Under the pieces are notes generated by a model that searched no databases, was not told the DNA's origin, and was given only the letters and a program-made list of their open reading frames with translations. From contig JAQCHG010000153.1 in assembly GCA_027619675.1 (NCBI GenBank), positions 1 to 5,572 of the forward strand: a stretch of 5,572 nucleotides of DNA, written 5' to 3'. Numbering within the stretch: position 1 is the first letter of the stretch; each line of letters starts with the position of its first letter. A program made the translations under genes and the position numbers. This document shows positions 1-5,560 of this stretch, piece by piece. The stretch is from Cyanobacteriota bacterium (GTDB taxonomy: Bacteria > Cyanobacteriota > Cyanobacteriia > Phormidesmidales > Phormidesmidaceae).

Positions 1-271
1 CCGCCACCCCCAGGGCCACAAAAAAATCAGGGCCGCGAAAGTCGCGATTCATGGCCTGCTCGCGACTGTAGTAAACAAACATATTGCCCCCGGCAAACAC
101 ATCCTCCCGGTGGCTCAACGCCTGCTGGGTGGAGCGAATCAGGACGTTCATGGCGATGCGGTGGCGATGGCTTTCCAAGGGGACCCCATCATCAAAAATT
201 AAATCGGTGGGCGGGCTCGGCACCTCCCAAGCAGGTTCTAGGGGAGGGGGGAGGGCGGTTTCGGGAGACAT
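1..271 (-). CDS. Uma2 family (DUF820) putative endonuclease, N-terminal part
   Basis: The N-terminal 90 codons of a gene that continues past the left edge. The reading frame contains the cyanobacterial Uma2/DUF820 signature: a Pro-rich start, then FDDGVPLES (about residues 26-34), HRIAMNVLIRS (37-47), FAGGNMFVYYS (59-69) and NRDFRGPDFF (75-84). Asp82 in the PD pair is the expected first acidic residue of the PD-(D/E)XK-type nuclease core; the remaining catalytic residues would lie off the window. Family members are abundant in cyanobacteria, often in many copies, and nuclease activity is mostly inferred from fold. The ATG at 271-269 is chosen because AAGGAG (282-277) sits 5 nt upstream, the clearest ribosome site on this side. 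It is divergent from the TetR gene. Leu-Gly at 87-88 stands where I would expect an acidic residue in relatives, a minor oddity. Family assignment is from remembered motifs; function is uncertain. Confidence 0.85.
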   Translation of the reverse strand, partial: MSPETALPPPLEPAWEVPSPPTDLIFDDGVPLESHRHRIAMNVLIRSTQQALSHREDVFAGGNMFVYYSREQAMNRDFRGPDFFVALGVA

Positions 272-276
272 GGGTA

Positions 277-282
277 CTCCTT
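277..282 (-). promoter_or_regulatory. Shine-Dalgarno site of the Uma2-family gene
   Basis: Read on the minus strand this is AAGGAG, followed by five bases and the ATG at 271-269. It is a near-perfect anti-16S match and fixes the start codon of the left-edge gene. Most other genes here lack such a site. Confidence 0.7.
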
Positions 283-302
283 GGGAAAAAACCGGGACAG
301 CG

Positions 303-352
303 CAATGGCCCCTGATGCGGTGATGGACGATGGCAAGGGGATGGGGCCATTG
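303..352. repeat. Perfect 10-bp inverted repeat upstream of the Uma2 gene
   Basis: CAATGGCCCC at 303-312 is the exact reverse complement of GGGGCCATTG at 343-352, with a 30-base loop that contains three GATGG copies. It lies 31 bases upstream of the Uma2 start codon in the divergent intergenic region, so it could be an operator, a leader stem-loop in the Uma2 mRNA, or chance in GC-rich DNA. The pairing is seen directly; the role is not known. Confidence 0.5.
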
Positions 353-417
353 TAGCCAGGGGTGCGCTAGTACGCTTCCCCGCAGGATGGGACCAGGGTG
401 CCCCCGTGTGAGGTTAT

Positions 418-429
418 GTGAATAGTCAC
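418..429. promoter_or_regulatory. Candidate operator dyad upstream of the TetR gene
   Basis: GTGA-atag-TCAC is a 4+4 bp dyad about 58 bases before the TetR-family ATG. Related TCAC/GTGA half-sites lie beside it (GTGTGA near 406-411, TTCACGGTCAC near 445-455). TetR repressors usually bind short dyads in their own promoter region and often control a divergent neighbour, so this is a reasonable autoregulatory site. The dyad is short and no -35/-10 pair stands out nearby, so this is a weak call. Confidence 0.25.
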
Positions 430-487
430 CGCCGCCCGCCAGGGTTCACGGTCACAATGGCGCTACAGCTTTTTGACCCCTGTGCCC

Positions 488-1108
488 ATGGCCACTCGAT
501 ATCGCACTCCGCCCCGGCCCAAAGAGAATGAGACGGAGGGCAAGATTCTGAAGGCGGCGGAACGGTTATTTGCGGAGCGGGGCTACGGTGGCACCACCAC
601 GCGGGACCTGGCGGAGTCCGCTGGGGTGGCGGAGGGAACGCTGTTTCGCCACTTTGACAGCAAGAAAGCGATTTTGGTGCAGGTGGCCACCAACGGTTGG
701 GTGGAGATCCTGACGGATTTGCTGACGGAACTGAGTGAGATGGGCAGCTATAAGGCGATCGCCCAGGTGATGCGGCGACGGATGCTGAACCTACCCCGCA
801 ATGTCAACATGCTGCGGGTGTGCTTCATGGAGGCCCAATTTCACCCAGAACTGCGGGATCAGGTGCAGGAGGAGGTGATCGCCAAAATGACCGACGTGGC
901 CGAAGCCTTCTTTCAAACCGCCATGGACAAGGGCATCTATCGCCCCATGAACCCACGGGTGGTGGCCCGCATTTTTTTGGGGATGTTTGCCATTTCGGGC
1001 TTTAGTGAAAGCACCCTGGGGGACGATGCCGGATCGCCCAAGGCCATGCAGGAACTAGCGGAGGGGCTGGCGGACATTTTTTTGAATGGGGTGTTGGTAA
1101 AACCTTAG
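488..1108 (+). CDS. TetR/AcrR family transcriptional regulator
   Basis: A 206-residue protein, typical length for TetR repressors. Residues about 16-62 form the TetR_N DNA-binding domain: ILKAAERLFAERGY as helix 1, then TTTRDLAESAGVAEGTLFRHF as the helix-turn-helix with the family's closing 'G(T/A)(L/I)YxHF' signature, then DSKKAIL. The rest is a helical, variable ligand-binding and dimer domain (AQVMRRRMLNL, FMEAQFHPELRDQV, RIFLGMFAISGF) whose effector I cannot name. The ATG at 488 is chosen; a TTG at 473 and a GTG at 482 are in frame but add only five residues or fewer, and none has a clear ribosome site. The gene is divergent from the Uma2 gene and convergent with the phosphorylase gene. 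It probably represses itself, and possibly the divergent gene, until a small molecule binds. The domain call is firm; target and ligand are unknown. Confidence 0.93.
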   Translation: MATRYRTPPRPKENETEGKILKAAERLFAERGYGGTTTRDLAESAGVAEGTLFRHFDSKKAILVQVATNGWVEILTDLLTELSEMGSYKAIAQVMRRRMLNLPRNVNMLRVCFMEAQFHPELRDQVQEEVIAKMTDVAEAFFQTAMDKGIYRPMNPRVVARIFLGMFAISGFSESTLGDDAGSPKAMQELAEGLADIFLNGVLVKP

Positions 1109-1185
1109 GGCACATCCTCCAGGAACGGGGCCATCCTAGCGCGGGCAACCATGAGCGCCCCCGCCAGGGGTTCTGAGGATACCGG

Positions 1186-1212
1186 ACCCCGCCGCCTATC
1201 GGCGAGCGGGGT
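1186..1212. terminator. GC-rich hairpin between convergent genes, candidate bidirectional terminator
   Basis: ACCCCGC-CGCC pairs with GGCG-(A bulge)-GCGGGGT around a TATC loop, giving 11 base pairs and one bulged A. The hairpin sits between the stop codon of the TetR gene (1108) and the phosphorylase gene. It actually contains the phosphorylase stop codon: TAG read from 1198-1196. Neither strand shows a U-tract after the stem, so it does not fit the textbook intrinsic terminator. It may still limit read-through or protect 3' ends of both transcripts. Confidence 0.45.
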
Positions 1213-2104
1213 ACCCCACCTCCGTGAGCAGTCGCAGGGGACCGATCGCCTTTAACCGCGACAAACCCACCCCATCCCGCACCAAGAGGGAGCCCGCATA
1301 GCCCAGGGAATTGATGGGGATATCCCAATAGCGATCGCGCGATCGCGGCACCGCCAACATCCACTCGCGGGTTACCAGCAGGTTGTAGGGCACATTGGGC
1401 TGCGATCCCTCCAGGTCCAGCCCTAGGTAGGCCAGCAATTGTCGATATCGCTGCCAGAGCAGTGGGGCGATCGCGGGGGCGGGCTGGGTCCAATCCACGG
1501 GCAGGCCGATGGCAATAGCGTGAAAGGGCACCGGTAGGGGGCAGGGCTGGTGGGGATCGAGGTGCCCCTGCTGGGCAATCAGGGTGTCAATGGGCAGGGG
1601 ATCCCCGGCGGCAAAGGGTAGCGGCACCAGTTGCAGATGTTTGTGGTGTTGACTAGCCCCGGCGATGTGCCCCCCGTTGTAAAACCCCAGCCCCGGAATC
1701 GCCCCTAAGCCCACCGCTAGGGCGGCAAAGTCCACCTCCTTCAGCCACGTGTCCTGGGACTCGTAGTGGCGGGTGACGAGCAACAGGTGGTGATCCACCA
1801 CGTTGAACTTATTGAGCAAGCATAGGTGGGTGTCAGACACATGGCCCACAAACAAATCGGGTTCGTAGGGCAAAAAGGGATTGTGGGGCTTGCCCTGGGG
1901 GGCCTGCTGGGCACGGCGTTTAGCCGCTGCTTCCTTGCGGGCAATGTTGGCCAAAATGCGCACCAAAAACCGGATCCCCCCCGCTTCTAGCAGGGTGAAT
2001 TCTGTATTGATAGACTGCAACGCCCCACAGGCGATCGCGTGGACGGTGGTCTGCTGGGCGGCGGCCCACAGGGTATCTGAGGTGAGGGTGGGGGCTGAAT
2101 CCAT
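1196..2104 (-). CDS. ATP adenylyltransferase / Ap4A phosphorylase, APA2 type
   Basis: A 302-residue protein of the HIT/GalT superfamily. Enzymes of this type split diadenosine tetraphosphate (Ap4A) with phosphate into ADP and ATP, or run the reverse, through a nucleotidyl-histidine intermediate. The diagnostic region is GASQHHKHLQLVPLP at about residues 148-162: H154-K-H156-L-Q158 is the HxHxQ motif, and H156 is the likely nucleophile by analogy with the second His of the GalT HPH motif. Upstream landmarks are the NPFLPYEPDLFVGHVSDTH stretch (75-93), LLNKFNVVDHHLLLVTRHYE (96-115) and LGFYNGGHIAGAS. The C-terminal part (PYNLLVTREWMLAVPRSRD, 239-257) matches the APA2 C-terminal domain. The length fits the family, with no break. 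The ATG at 2104 has no obvious ribosome site; hypB ends 74 bp upstream on the same strand, so co-transcription is possible. Proposed role: cytoplasmic control of alarmone-like Ap4A. Substrate preference is not visible. Confidence 0.9.
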   Translation of the reverse strand: MDSAPTLTSDTLWAAAQQTTVHAIACGALQSINTEFTLLEAGGIRFLVRILANIARKEAAAKRRAQQAPQGKPHNPFLPYEPDLFVGHVSDTHLCLLNKFNVVDHHLLLVTRHYESQDTWLKEVDFAALAVGLGAIPGLGFYNGGHIAGASQHHKHLQLVPLPFAAGDPLPIDTLIAQQGHLDPHQPCPLPVPFHAIAIGLPVDWTQPAPAIAPLLWQRYRQLLAYLGLDLEGSQPNVPYNLLVTREWMLAVPRSRDRYWDIPINSLGYAGSLLVRDGVGLSRLKAIGPLRLLTEVGYPARR

Positions 2105-2145
2105 AGCCGGGCAAGTGTCCCCAATCAGCTATGGCCTAATGTACC

Positions 2146-2161
2146 AAAGGGCTTTGCCTTT
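2146..2161 (-). terminator. Weak hairpin downstream of hypB
   Basis: AAAGG (2146-2150) pairs with CCTTT (2157-2161) around a six-base loop, 18 bases after the hypB stop on the minus strand. Five base pairs with no following U-run make it at best an attenuating element between hypB and the phosphorylase gene, and chance is quite possible. Confidence 0.15.
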
Positions 2162-2178
2162 ACTGCACCCCAACGGGA

Positions 2179-3018
2179 TCACAGGGCTGCGGCCCGCGCC
2201 CGGAGCCAATCGTACCAGCGGTCGAGTCCTGCCCCCGTGGTGGCCGAAAGTTGGAAGATTTCTAGGCGGGGGTTGATCTGTCGGGCGTAGCCGAGACAGC
2301 GGGCTAGATCGAAGCGTACATAGGGCAACAGGTCAATTTTGTTCAAAATCATCACCCGGCTGGCCCGGAAGAGGTGGGGGTATTTCAGCGGTTTGTCCTC
2401 CCCCTCGGTCACGGACAGGAGGGCAATTTTAGCCGCTTCCCCCAGGTCAAAGAGGGCGGGGCACATCAGGTTGCCGACGTTTTCCACCATCACCATCGTG
2501 TGATCCGGGGGGGGCAGTTGATCCAGCCCCGTCCGCACCATGGCGGCATCCAGGTGACAGCCAATGCCCGTATTCACCTGCAAAGCCGGACATCCGGTGG
2601 CCCGCAACCGTTCCATATCCTGGGTGGTGGCTTGATCCCCCACCAACACCGTAAAGGGCATCTCCCCCTGTAAATCCTGTAGGGTGCGGGTCAGTAGGGT
2701 GGTTTTGCCCGCACCGGGGGAACTGACAAAGTTGAGGGCACAACTGTGGTGGCGGCGCAGCCGGGTACGAATCTGGGCGGCAATGTGTTCGTTGTGGGCC
2801 AAGAGGGTGCGATCGCCATGGCACTGGGTGCCGTTGGGTTGGGGGGCAATGGTGATCTGATGGCGATATTGGTTGGCGATCGCCTGCATTTGCACCGTTG
2901 CCCCCAAGCCCCAGCCAGGGGACCAGGGTTGGGGGGCTCGGCCAGCGGTGGCCATGAGGGGCTCAGCCGGGGCCAGGGTCCCCTCAACGCCGTGGGCACA
3001 ACCGCAATTGGTACACAT
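2179..3018 (-). CDS. hypB: Hydrogenase nickel incorporation GTPase HypB
   Basis: A 279-residue SIMIBI-class GTPase that, with HypA and SlyD in well-studied bacteria, loads nickel into the large subunit of NiFe hydrogenase in the cytoplasm. The start MCTNCGC (C2, C5, C7) is the high-affinity nickel site found at the N-terminus of E. coli HypB. The G domain follows: Walker A SSPGAGKTT (99-107, K105), GDQATTQD (127-134), GIGCHLDA (151-158, C154-H155) and NVGNLMCPALFDLGE (180-194, C186), which supply the second metal site, then NKID (226-229) and SATTGAG near the end. The ATG at 3018 is preferred because the nickel motif must be N-terminal; a TTG at 3129 would add 37 unconserved residues. Residues 10-65 are Pro/Ala-rich with almost no histidine, unlike the His-rich region of many HypB proteins. 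No hypA or other hyp gene is in view. It is divergent from the decarboxylase gene and upstream of the phosphorylase gene. Confidence 0.96.
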   Translation of the reverse strand: MCTNCGCAHGVEGTLAPAEPLMATAGRAPQPWSPGWGLGATVQMQAIANQYRHQITIAPQPNGTQCHGDRTLLAHNEHIAAQIRTRLRRHHSCALNFVSSPGAGKTTLLTRTLQDLQGEMPFTVLVGDQATTQDMERLRATGCPALQVNTGIGCHLDAAMVRTGLDQLPPPDHTMVMVENVGNLMCPALFDLGEAAKIALLSVTEGEDKPLKYPHLFRASRVMILNKIDLLPYVRFDLARCLGYARQINPRLEIFQLSATTGAGLDRWYDWLRARAAAL

Positions 3019-3126
3019 TGGACGTGGGTCTCCAGCGAATTCGGTATCGGGTAACGGGCACGGGGCAGTGGCTGGGGCAAGAGGGGCGCACGAGTGCGAG
3101 AAAGGGGACGAGGCCGAATCGGTTAA

Positions 3127-3144
3127 CAAGCCCTTAAAGCCTTG
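3127..3144. promoter_or_regulatory. Imperfect 18-bp palindrome in the hypB / decarboxylase intergenic region
   Basis: CAAGCCCTTAAAGCCTTG is symmetric at 14 of 18 positions around a TTAA centre. It lies 109 bases upstream of the hypB ATG and about 120 bases before the decarboxylase ATG, so either gene could be controlled from it. The symmetry is seen; the regulator is unknown. Confidence 0.3.
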
Positions 3145-3223
3145 ATCCCCTCCTCAACCATGGCTGGATTCCTGCATTCTTCGCAGATTCTTAATATTGC
3201 CTTTCTGTCTTCCTTCATGTTTA

Positions 3224-3252
3224 TTGACCTAATCAAAATCACGGTCTAAATC
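3224..3252 (+). promoter_or_regulatory. Candidate sigma-70-type promoter of the decarboxylase gene
   Basis: TTGACC (3224-3229) matches five of six -35 consensus bases. A -10 element is less clear: TCTAAA at 3245-3250 matches four of six with a 15-base spacer, and TAAATC at 3247-3252 matches three with a 17-base spacer. The surroundings (about 3185-3252) are clearly AT-richer than the rest of the window. Transcription would start around 3258-3260, only a few bases before the ATG at 3266, which would make the mRNA nearly leaderless. Confidence 0.35.
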
Positions 3253-3265
3253 GCGGTTCAACGCC

Positions 3266-4744
3266 ATGGTTTCTAGCTCCGATCAGACCCATACCCCCCT
3301 GCTGTCAGCCCTGTTAGGGGCGGTCGATCGCCCCACCATTTCCTTCCATACCCCAGGCCATAAGGGGGGCGGGGGGGCGACTGAGGGGTTACGGCACCTG
3401 CTGGGCTCCGCCGCCCTGCGGGCCGATCTGCCGGAACTGCCGGAACTGGATAATTTGTTTGCCCCCAGTGGCCCCATCCAAGCGGCCCAAGCCCTAGCGG
3501 CCCAAGCCTTTGGGGCGGAGGCCAGCTACTTTTTAGCCAATGGCTCCACCAGCGGCATTGAGGCGGCGTTGGTGGCTACCGGGGGGCCGGGGGAGTGGGT
3601 GCTGGTGCCCCGCAACGCCCATCGATCGGTATTTTCAGGATTGATTCTGTCGGGGGCGCAGCCCGTCTACCTCACCCCTAGGCAGGATCCCCAGTGGGAT
3701 CTGGCCTGGGGGATGAGCCCCGCCCAAATGGCGGCAGCCTTGGCGGCGGTGCCCCAGGTCAGCACCGTGGTGCTGGTCTCCCCCAACTACCAGGGGGTCT
3801 GTGCCGATGGGGCCGCGATCGCCCGCCTCGTCCACAACCATGGGGCTCGTCTGTTGGTGGATGAGGCCCACGGTGCCCATCTGGGCTTTCACCCCGATCT
3901 GCCCCAGGCGGCCTTAGCGGCAGGGGCAGATCTGGTGGTGCAGTCTACCCACAAAACCCTCTCGGCCCTGACCCAAGCCGCCATGATTCACCGCCAGGGG
4001 CAGCGGGTGGCGGGCGATCGCCTCGCCCAGGCCCTGCAACTAACCCAATCCACCAGCCCCAACTACCTGCTGCTGGCGTCTTTGGATGCCGCCCGTCAAC
4101 AGATGGCCCTCCAGGGGCGAGAACTGCTCCACCGCACCCTGGATATTGCCCAATCGGTGCGGGCAGCCCTAGCCGCCCCTGGCCCCCTCAAGGTGTTGGC
4201 CCTTGGAAATCAGGGGGCAGCCGCCCCGTTTTGTCTGGACCCTACCCGCCTGACGGTGGACGTGTCTGGCCTGGGGATCACGGGGTTTGAGGCCGATGAG
4301 TATCTCCACGGGCGCTTGGGGATCACAGCGGAGTTGCCCACCCTGCGCCAATTAACCTTTATTTTTTCCATCGGCACCCAGCCCCAGCAGGGGGCAGCCC
4401 TGGTGGAGGGCCTGAGGACATTGATGCGGGCCTTTCCCCATCCGCCTACCCCGCTGGTCACGTCTGCCCCAGAGGCAATGCCGCCCCTGTCCATTCCGCC
4501 CCTCTCCCCCCGCGAGGCATTTTTTGCCCCCCAGCGATCGCTGGCCATCGCCGACGCGGGAGGCCACATCAGCGCCGAAAGCCTGTGCCCTTACCCCCCT
4601 GGTATTCCCCTGATTTTGCCGGGGGAAGTGATCACCGCCGGGGCGATCGCCCAACTGCAAGCCCTGCACCAGGCGGGTGGAGTGATCACGGGGGCCAGTG
4701 ATCCCACCCTGGCTACCCTGCGGGTCGTCGCCCCCGCCCCCTAG
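3266..4744 (+). CDS. PLP-dependent Orn/Lys/Arg decarboxylase, short form
   Basis: A 492-residue fold-type I PLP enzyme of the OKR decarboxylase family, which removes the carboxyl group from a basic amino acid (arginine, lysine or ornithine) to give agmatine, cadaverine or putrescine. The N-terminal FHTPGHKGG (27-35) is the family signature. Next come NGSTSG (92-97, cofactor phosphate binding), VSPNYQGVCAD (171-181), DEAHGAH (199-205, Asp199 to the pyridine nitrogen) and STHKTLSALTQ (227-237), with K230 as the Schiff-base lysine. A Pro-rich linker (about 391-416) leads to the OKR_DC_1_C domain with CPYPPGIPLILPGE (441-454). It lacks the N-terminal response-regulator-like 'wing' of the E. coli inducible enzymes (over 700 residues), so it belongs to the short form seen in cyanobacteria and Bacillus. 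The ATG at 3266 precedes the usual N-terminus; no ribosome site is visible. cbiT begins 52 bp downstream. Substrate cannot be told from sequence alone. Confidence 0.95.
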   Translation: MVSSSDQTHTPLLSALLGAVDRPTISFHTPGHKGGGGATEGLRHLLGSAALRADLPELPELDNLFAPSGPIQAAQALAAQAFGAEASYFLANGSTSGIEAALVATGGPGEWVLVPRNAHRSVFSGLILSGAQPVYLTPRQDPQWDLAWGMSPAQMAAALAAVPQVSTVVLVSPNYQGVCADGAAIARLVHNHGARLLVDEAHGAHLGFHPDLPQAALAAGADLVVQSTHKTLSALTQAAMIHRQGQRVAGDRLAQALQLTQSTSPNYLLLASLDAARQQMALQGRELLHRTLDIAQSVRAALAAPGPLKVLALGNQGAAAPFCLDPTRLTVDVSGLGITGFEADEYLHGRLGITAELPTLRQLTFIFSIGTQPQQGAALVEGLRTLMRAFPHPPTPLVTSAPEAMPPLSIPPLSPREAFFAPQRSLAIADAGGHISAESLCPYPPGIPLILPGEVITAGAIAQLQALHQAGGVITGASDPTLATLRVVAPAP

Positions 4745-4796
4745 CCCCCCATGGGAAGACCCTGTTAGGCTAGGGCGCGTTCATTGGAAATCCCCC

Positions 4797-5393
4797 ATGG
4801 CCCCCCTTTGGCCCTACGTCACCCCCGGCATCCCCGACGCGCTGTTTGAGCAACTCCCCGGCATCCCCATCAGCAAGCGGGAGGTGCGGTTGCTCATTGT
4901 CGGTGCCCTGCGGCTGCAACCCACAGCGGTGCTGTGGGACATCGGTGCCGGCACGGGCACCATCGCCGTCGAAGCTGCCCTCCTGTGCCCCCAGGGGCAG
5001 GTGGTGGCCATTGAGCGGGATGAAGATGTGGTCAGCGTCATTCGCCACAACTGCGATCGCTTTGGCCTCACCAACGTCACCGTCATTGAAGGGGTGGCCC
5101 CCGACTGTCTGGCCACCATCACCCCCGCCCCCGACTGCATCATTATTGAAGGGGGACGGCCCCTGAAGGCGGTGCTGCAAACCGCTTGGGAACATCTACC
5201 CATCGGGGGGCGGATTGTGGTCACCACCGGCACCCTCGAAACCCTGTACACCCTGTCGGAAACCTTTGCCGAACTCCAGGTGCGCAGCGTGGACATCGTG
5301 CAGCCCGTCATCAACCGGTTAGAAACGCGGGGCAATCAGCAGGTCTTTCGAGCCATTGATCCCATGTTTATCCTCAGCGGCGAAAAACTCTAA
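4797..5393 (+). CDS. cbiT: Cobalt-precorrin-6B C15-methyltransferase (decarboxylating), CbiT
   Basis: A 198-residue SAM-dependent methyltransferase, full length for stand-alone CbiT. The enzyme methylates C15 of the corrin precursor and decarboxylates the acetate side chain at C12, in the anaerobic-type cobalamin route; CbiE, not in view, adds the C5 methyl. The N-terminus WPYVTPGIPDALFEQLPGIP with SKREVR (5-31) is typical of the cyanobacterial proteins. SAM motif I is DIGAGTGT (48-55), with the acidic residue E73 ending strand 2 (VVAIERDE), then NCDRFGLTNVTVIEG (85-99) and the EGGRP segment (118-122). The ATG at 4797 is chosen because conserved sequence begins there and a weak GGAAA lies about 8 bases upstream; an in-frame GTG at 4698 would add 33 Pro-rich residues overlapping the decarboxylase gene. 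The 52-bp gap after the decarboxylase gene has no evident promoter, so the pair may share a transcript. A CobL C-terminal-like domain is the same family; here it is not fused. Confidence 0.93.
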   Translation: MAPLWPYVTPGIPDALFEQLPGIPISKREVRLLIVGALRLQPTAVLWDIGAGTGTIAVEAALLCPQGQVVAIERDEDVVSVIRHNCDRFGLTNVTVIEGVAPDCLATITPAPDCIIIEGGRPLKAVLQTAWEHLPIGGRIVVTTGTLETLYTLSETFAELQVRSVDIVQPVINRLETRGNQQVFRAIDPMFILSGEKL

Positions 5394-5398
5394 CGCCC

Positions 5399-5440
5399 AT
5401 TCCCCATTCCCCATTCCCTATTCCCCATTCCCTATTCCCT
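5399..5440. repeat. Tandem heptanucleotide repeat (STRR-like), six units
   Basis: Six consecutive 7-bp units, ATTCCC followed by C or T (C, C, T, C, T, T), start five bases after the cbiT stop codon and run without interruption. Short tandemly repeated repetitive (STRR) heptamers, including CCCCA-type units, are known from filamentous cyanobacteria such as Calothrix and Nostoc, and this tract is of that kind. A further ATTCCC occurs at 5510-5515 and the reverse complement GGGGAAT at 5563-5569. The number of units is likely to vary between strains. Function unknown. Confidence 0.9.
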
Positions 5441-5504
5441 CTCTACCCACCCCTAGAACAGACCCGCCCTTCACCCCCCTCCCCTTGCAAAATCCCCCAC
5501 CCCC
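5441..5504. other. Pyrimidine-rich non-coding stretch after the repeat tract
   Basis: This stretch is strongly C-rich on the plus strand (runs such as CACCCCCCTCCCC), with no open frame, hairpin or RNA gene that I can support. Together with the heptamer tract it makes about 100 bases of biased pyrimidine strand between cbiT and the next promoter candidate. Confidence 0.5.
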
Positions 5505-5532
5505 GTGCCATTCCCAGGCAATTGTGTATAAA
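5505..5532 (+). promoter_or_regulatory. Candidate sigma-70-type promoter for the right-edge gene
   Basis: TATAAA at 5527-5532 matches five of six -10 consensus bases, and GTGCCA at 5505-5510 matches four of six -35 bases at a 16-base spacing. A start near 5539 would leave a leader of about 22 bases before the ATG at 5561, with a GGAGG site inside it. The three elements line up, which raises the confidence above that of any one alone. Confidence 0.45.
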
Positions 5533-5547
5533 TGGGGGCATTCTGGC

Positions 5548-5552
5548 GGAGG
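5548..5552 (+). promoter_or_regulatory. Shine-Dalgarno site of the right-edge gene
   Basis: GGAGG lies eight bases before the ATG at 5561, ideal spacing. It favours this start over the ATG at 5532, which is in another frame and overlaps the -10 box. Confidence 0.45.
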
Positions 5553-5560
5553 CGTGGCAG

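Noticed and set aside
84..323. 79-codon open frame on the plus strand
   Set aside because: It lies antisense to the Uma2-family gene, whose frame carries the recognised motifs and a good ribosome site; the plus-strand product matches nothing I know.
1881..2276. 131-codon plus-strand frame across the phosphorylase / hypB junction
   Set aside because: It is antisense to two well-supported genes; long antisense frames are expected in GC-rich DNA.
3019..3129. 37-residue N-terminal extension of HypB from a TTG codon at 3129
   Set aside because: The nickel-binding MCxxCGC motif must be at the N-terminus, and the extension is low-complexity Ser/Ala/Pro sequence with no family match.
4748..4755. 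CCCATGGG palindrome just after the decarboxylase stop, as a terminator
   Set aside because: An 8-bp perfect palindrome has no loop and no U-run, and is common in sequence of this composition.
4698..4796. 33-residue N-terminal extension of CbiT from a GTG at 4698
   Set aside because: It overlaps the decarboxylase 3' end, is Pro-rich, and lies before the point where CbiT similarity begins.
4210..5335. Several 100-170 codon minus-strand frames opposite the decarboxylase gene and cbiT
   Set aside because: They are shadows of genes with clear catalytic motifs on the plus strand.
5399..5440. CRISPR array
   Set aside because: The units are 7 bp with no spacers, so this is a simple tandem tract, not a CRISPR array.
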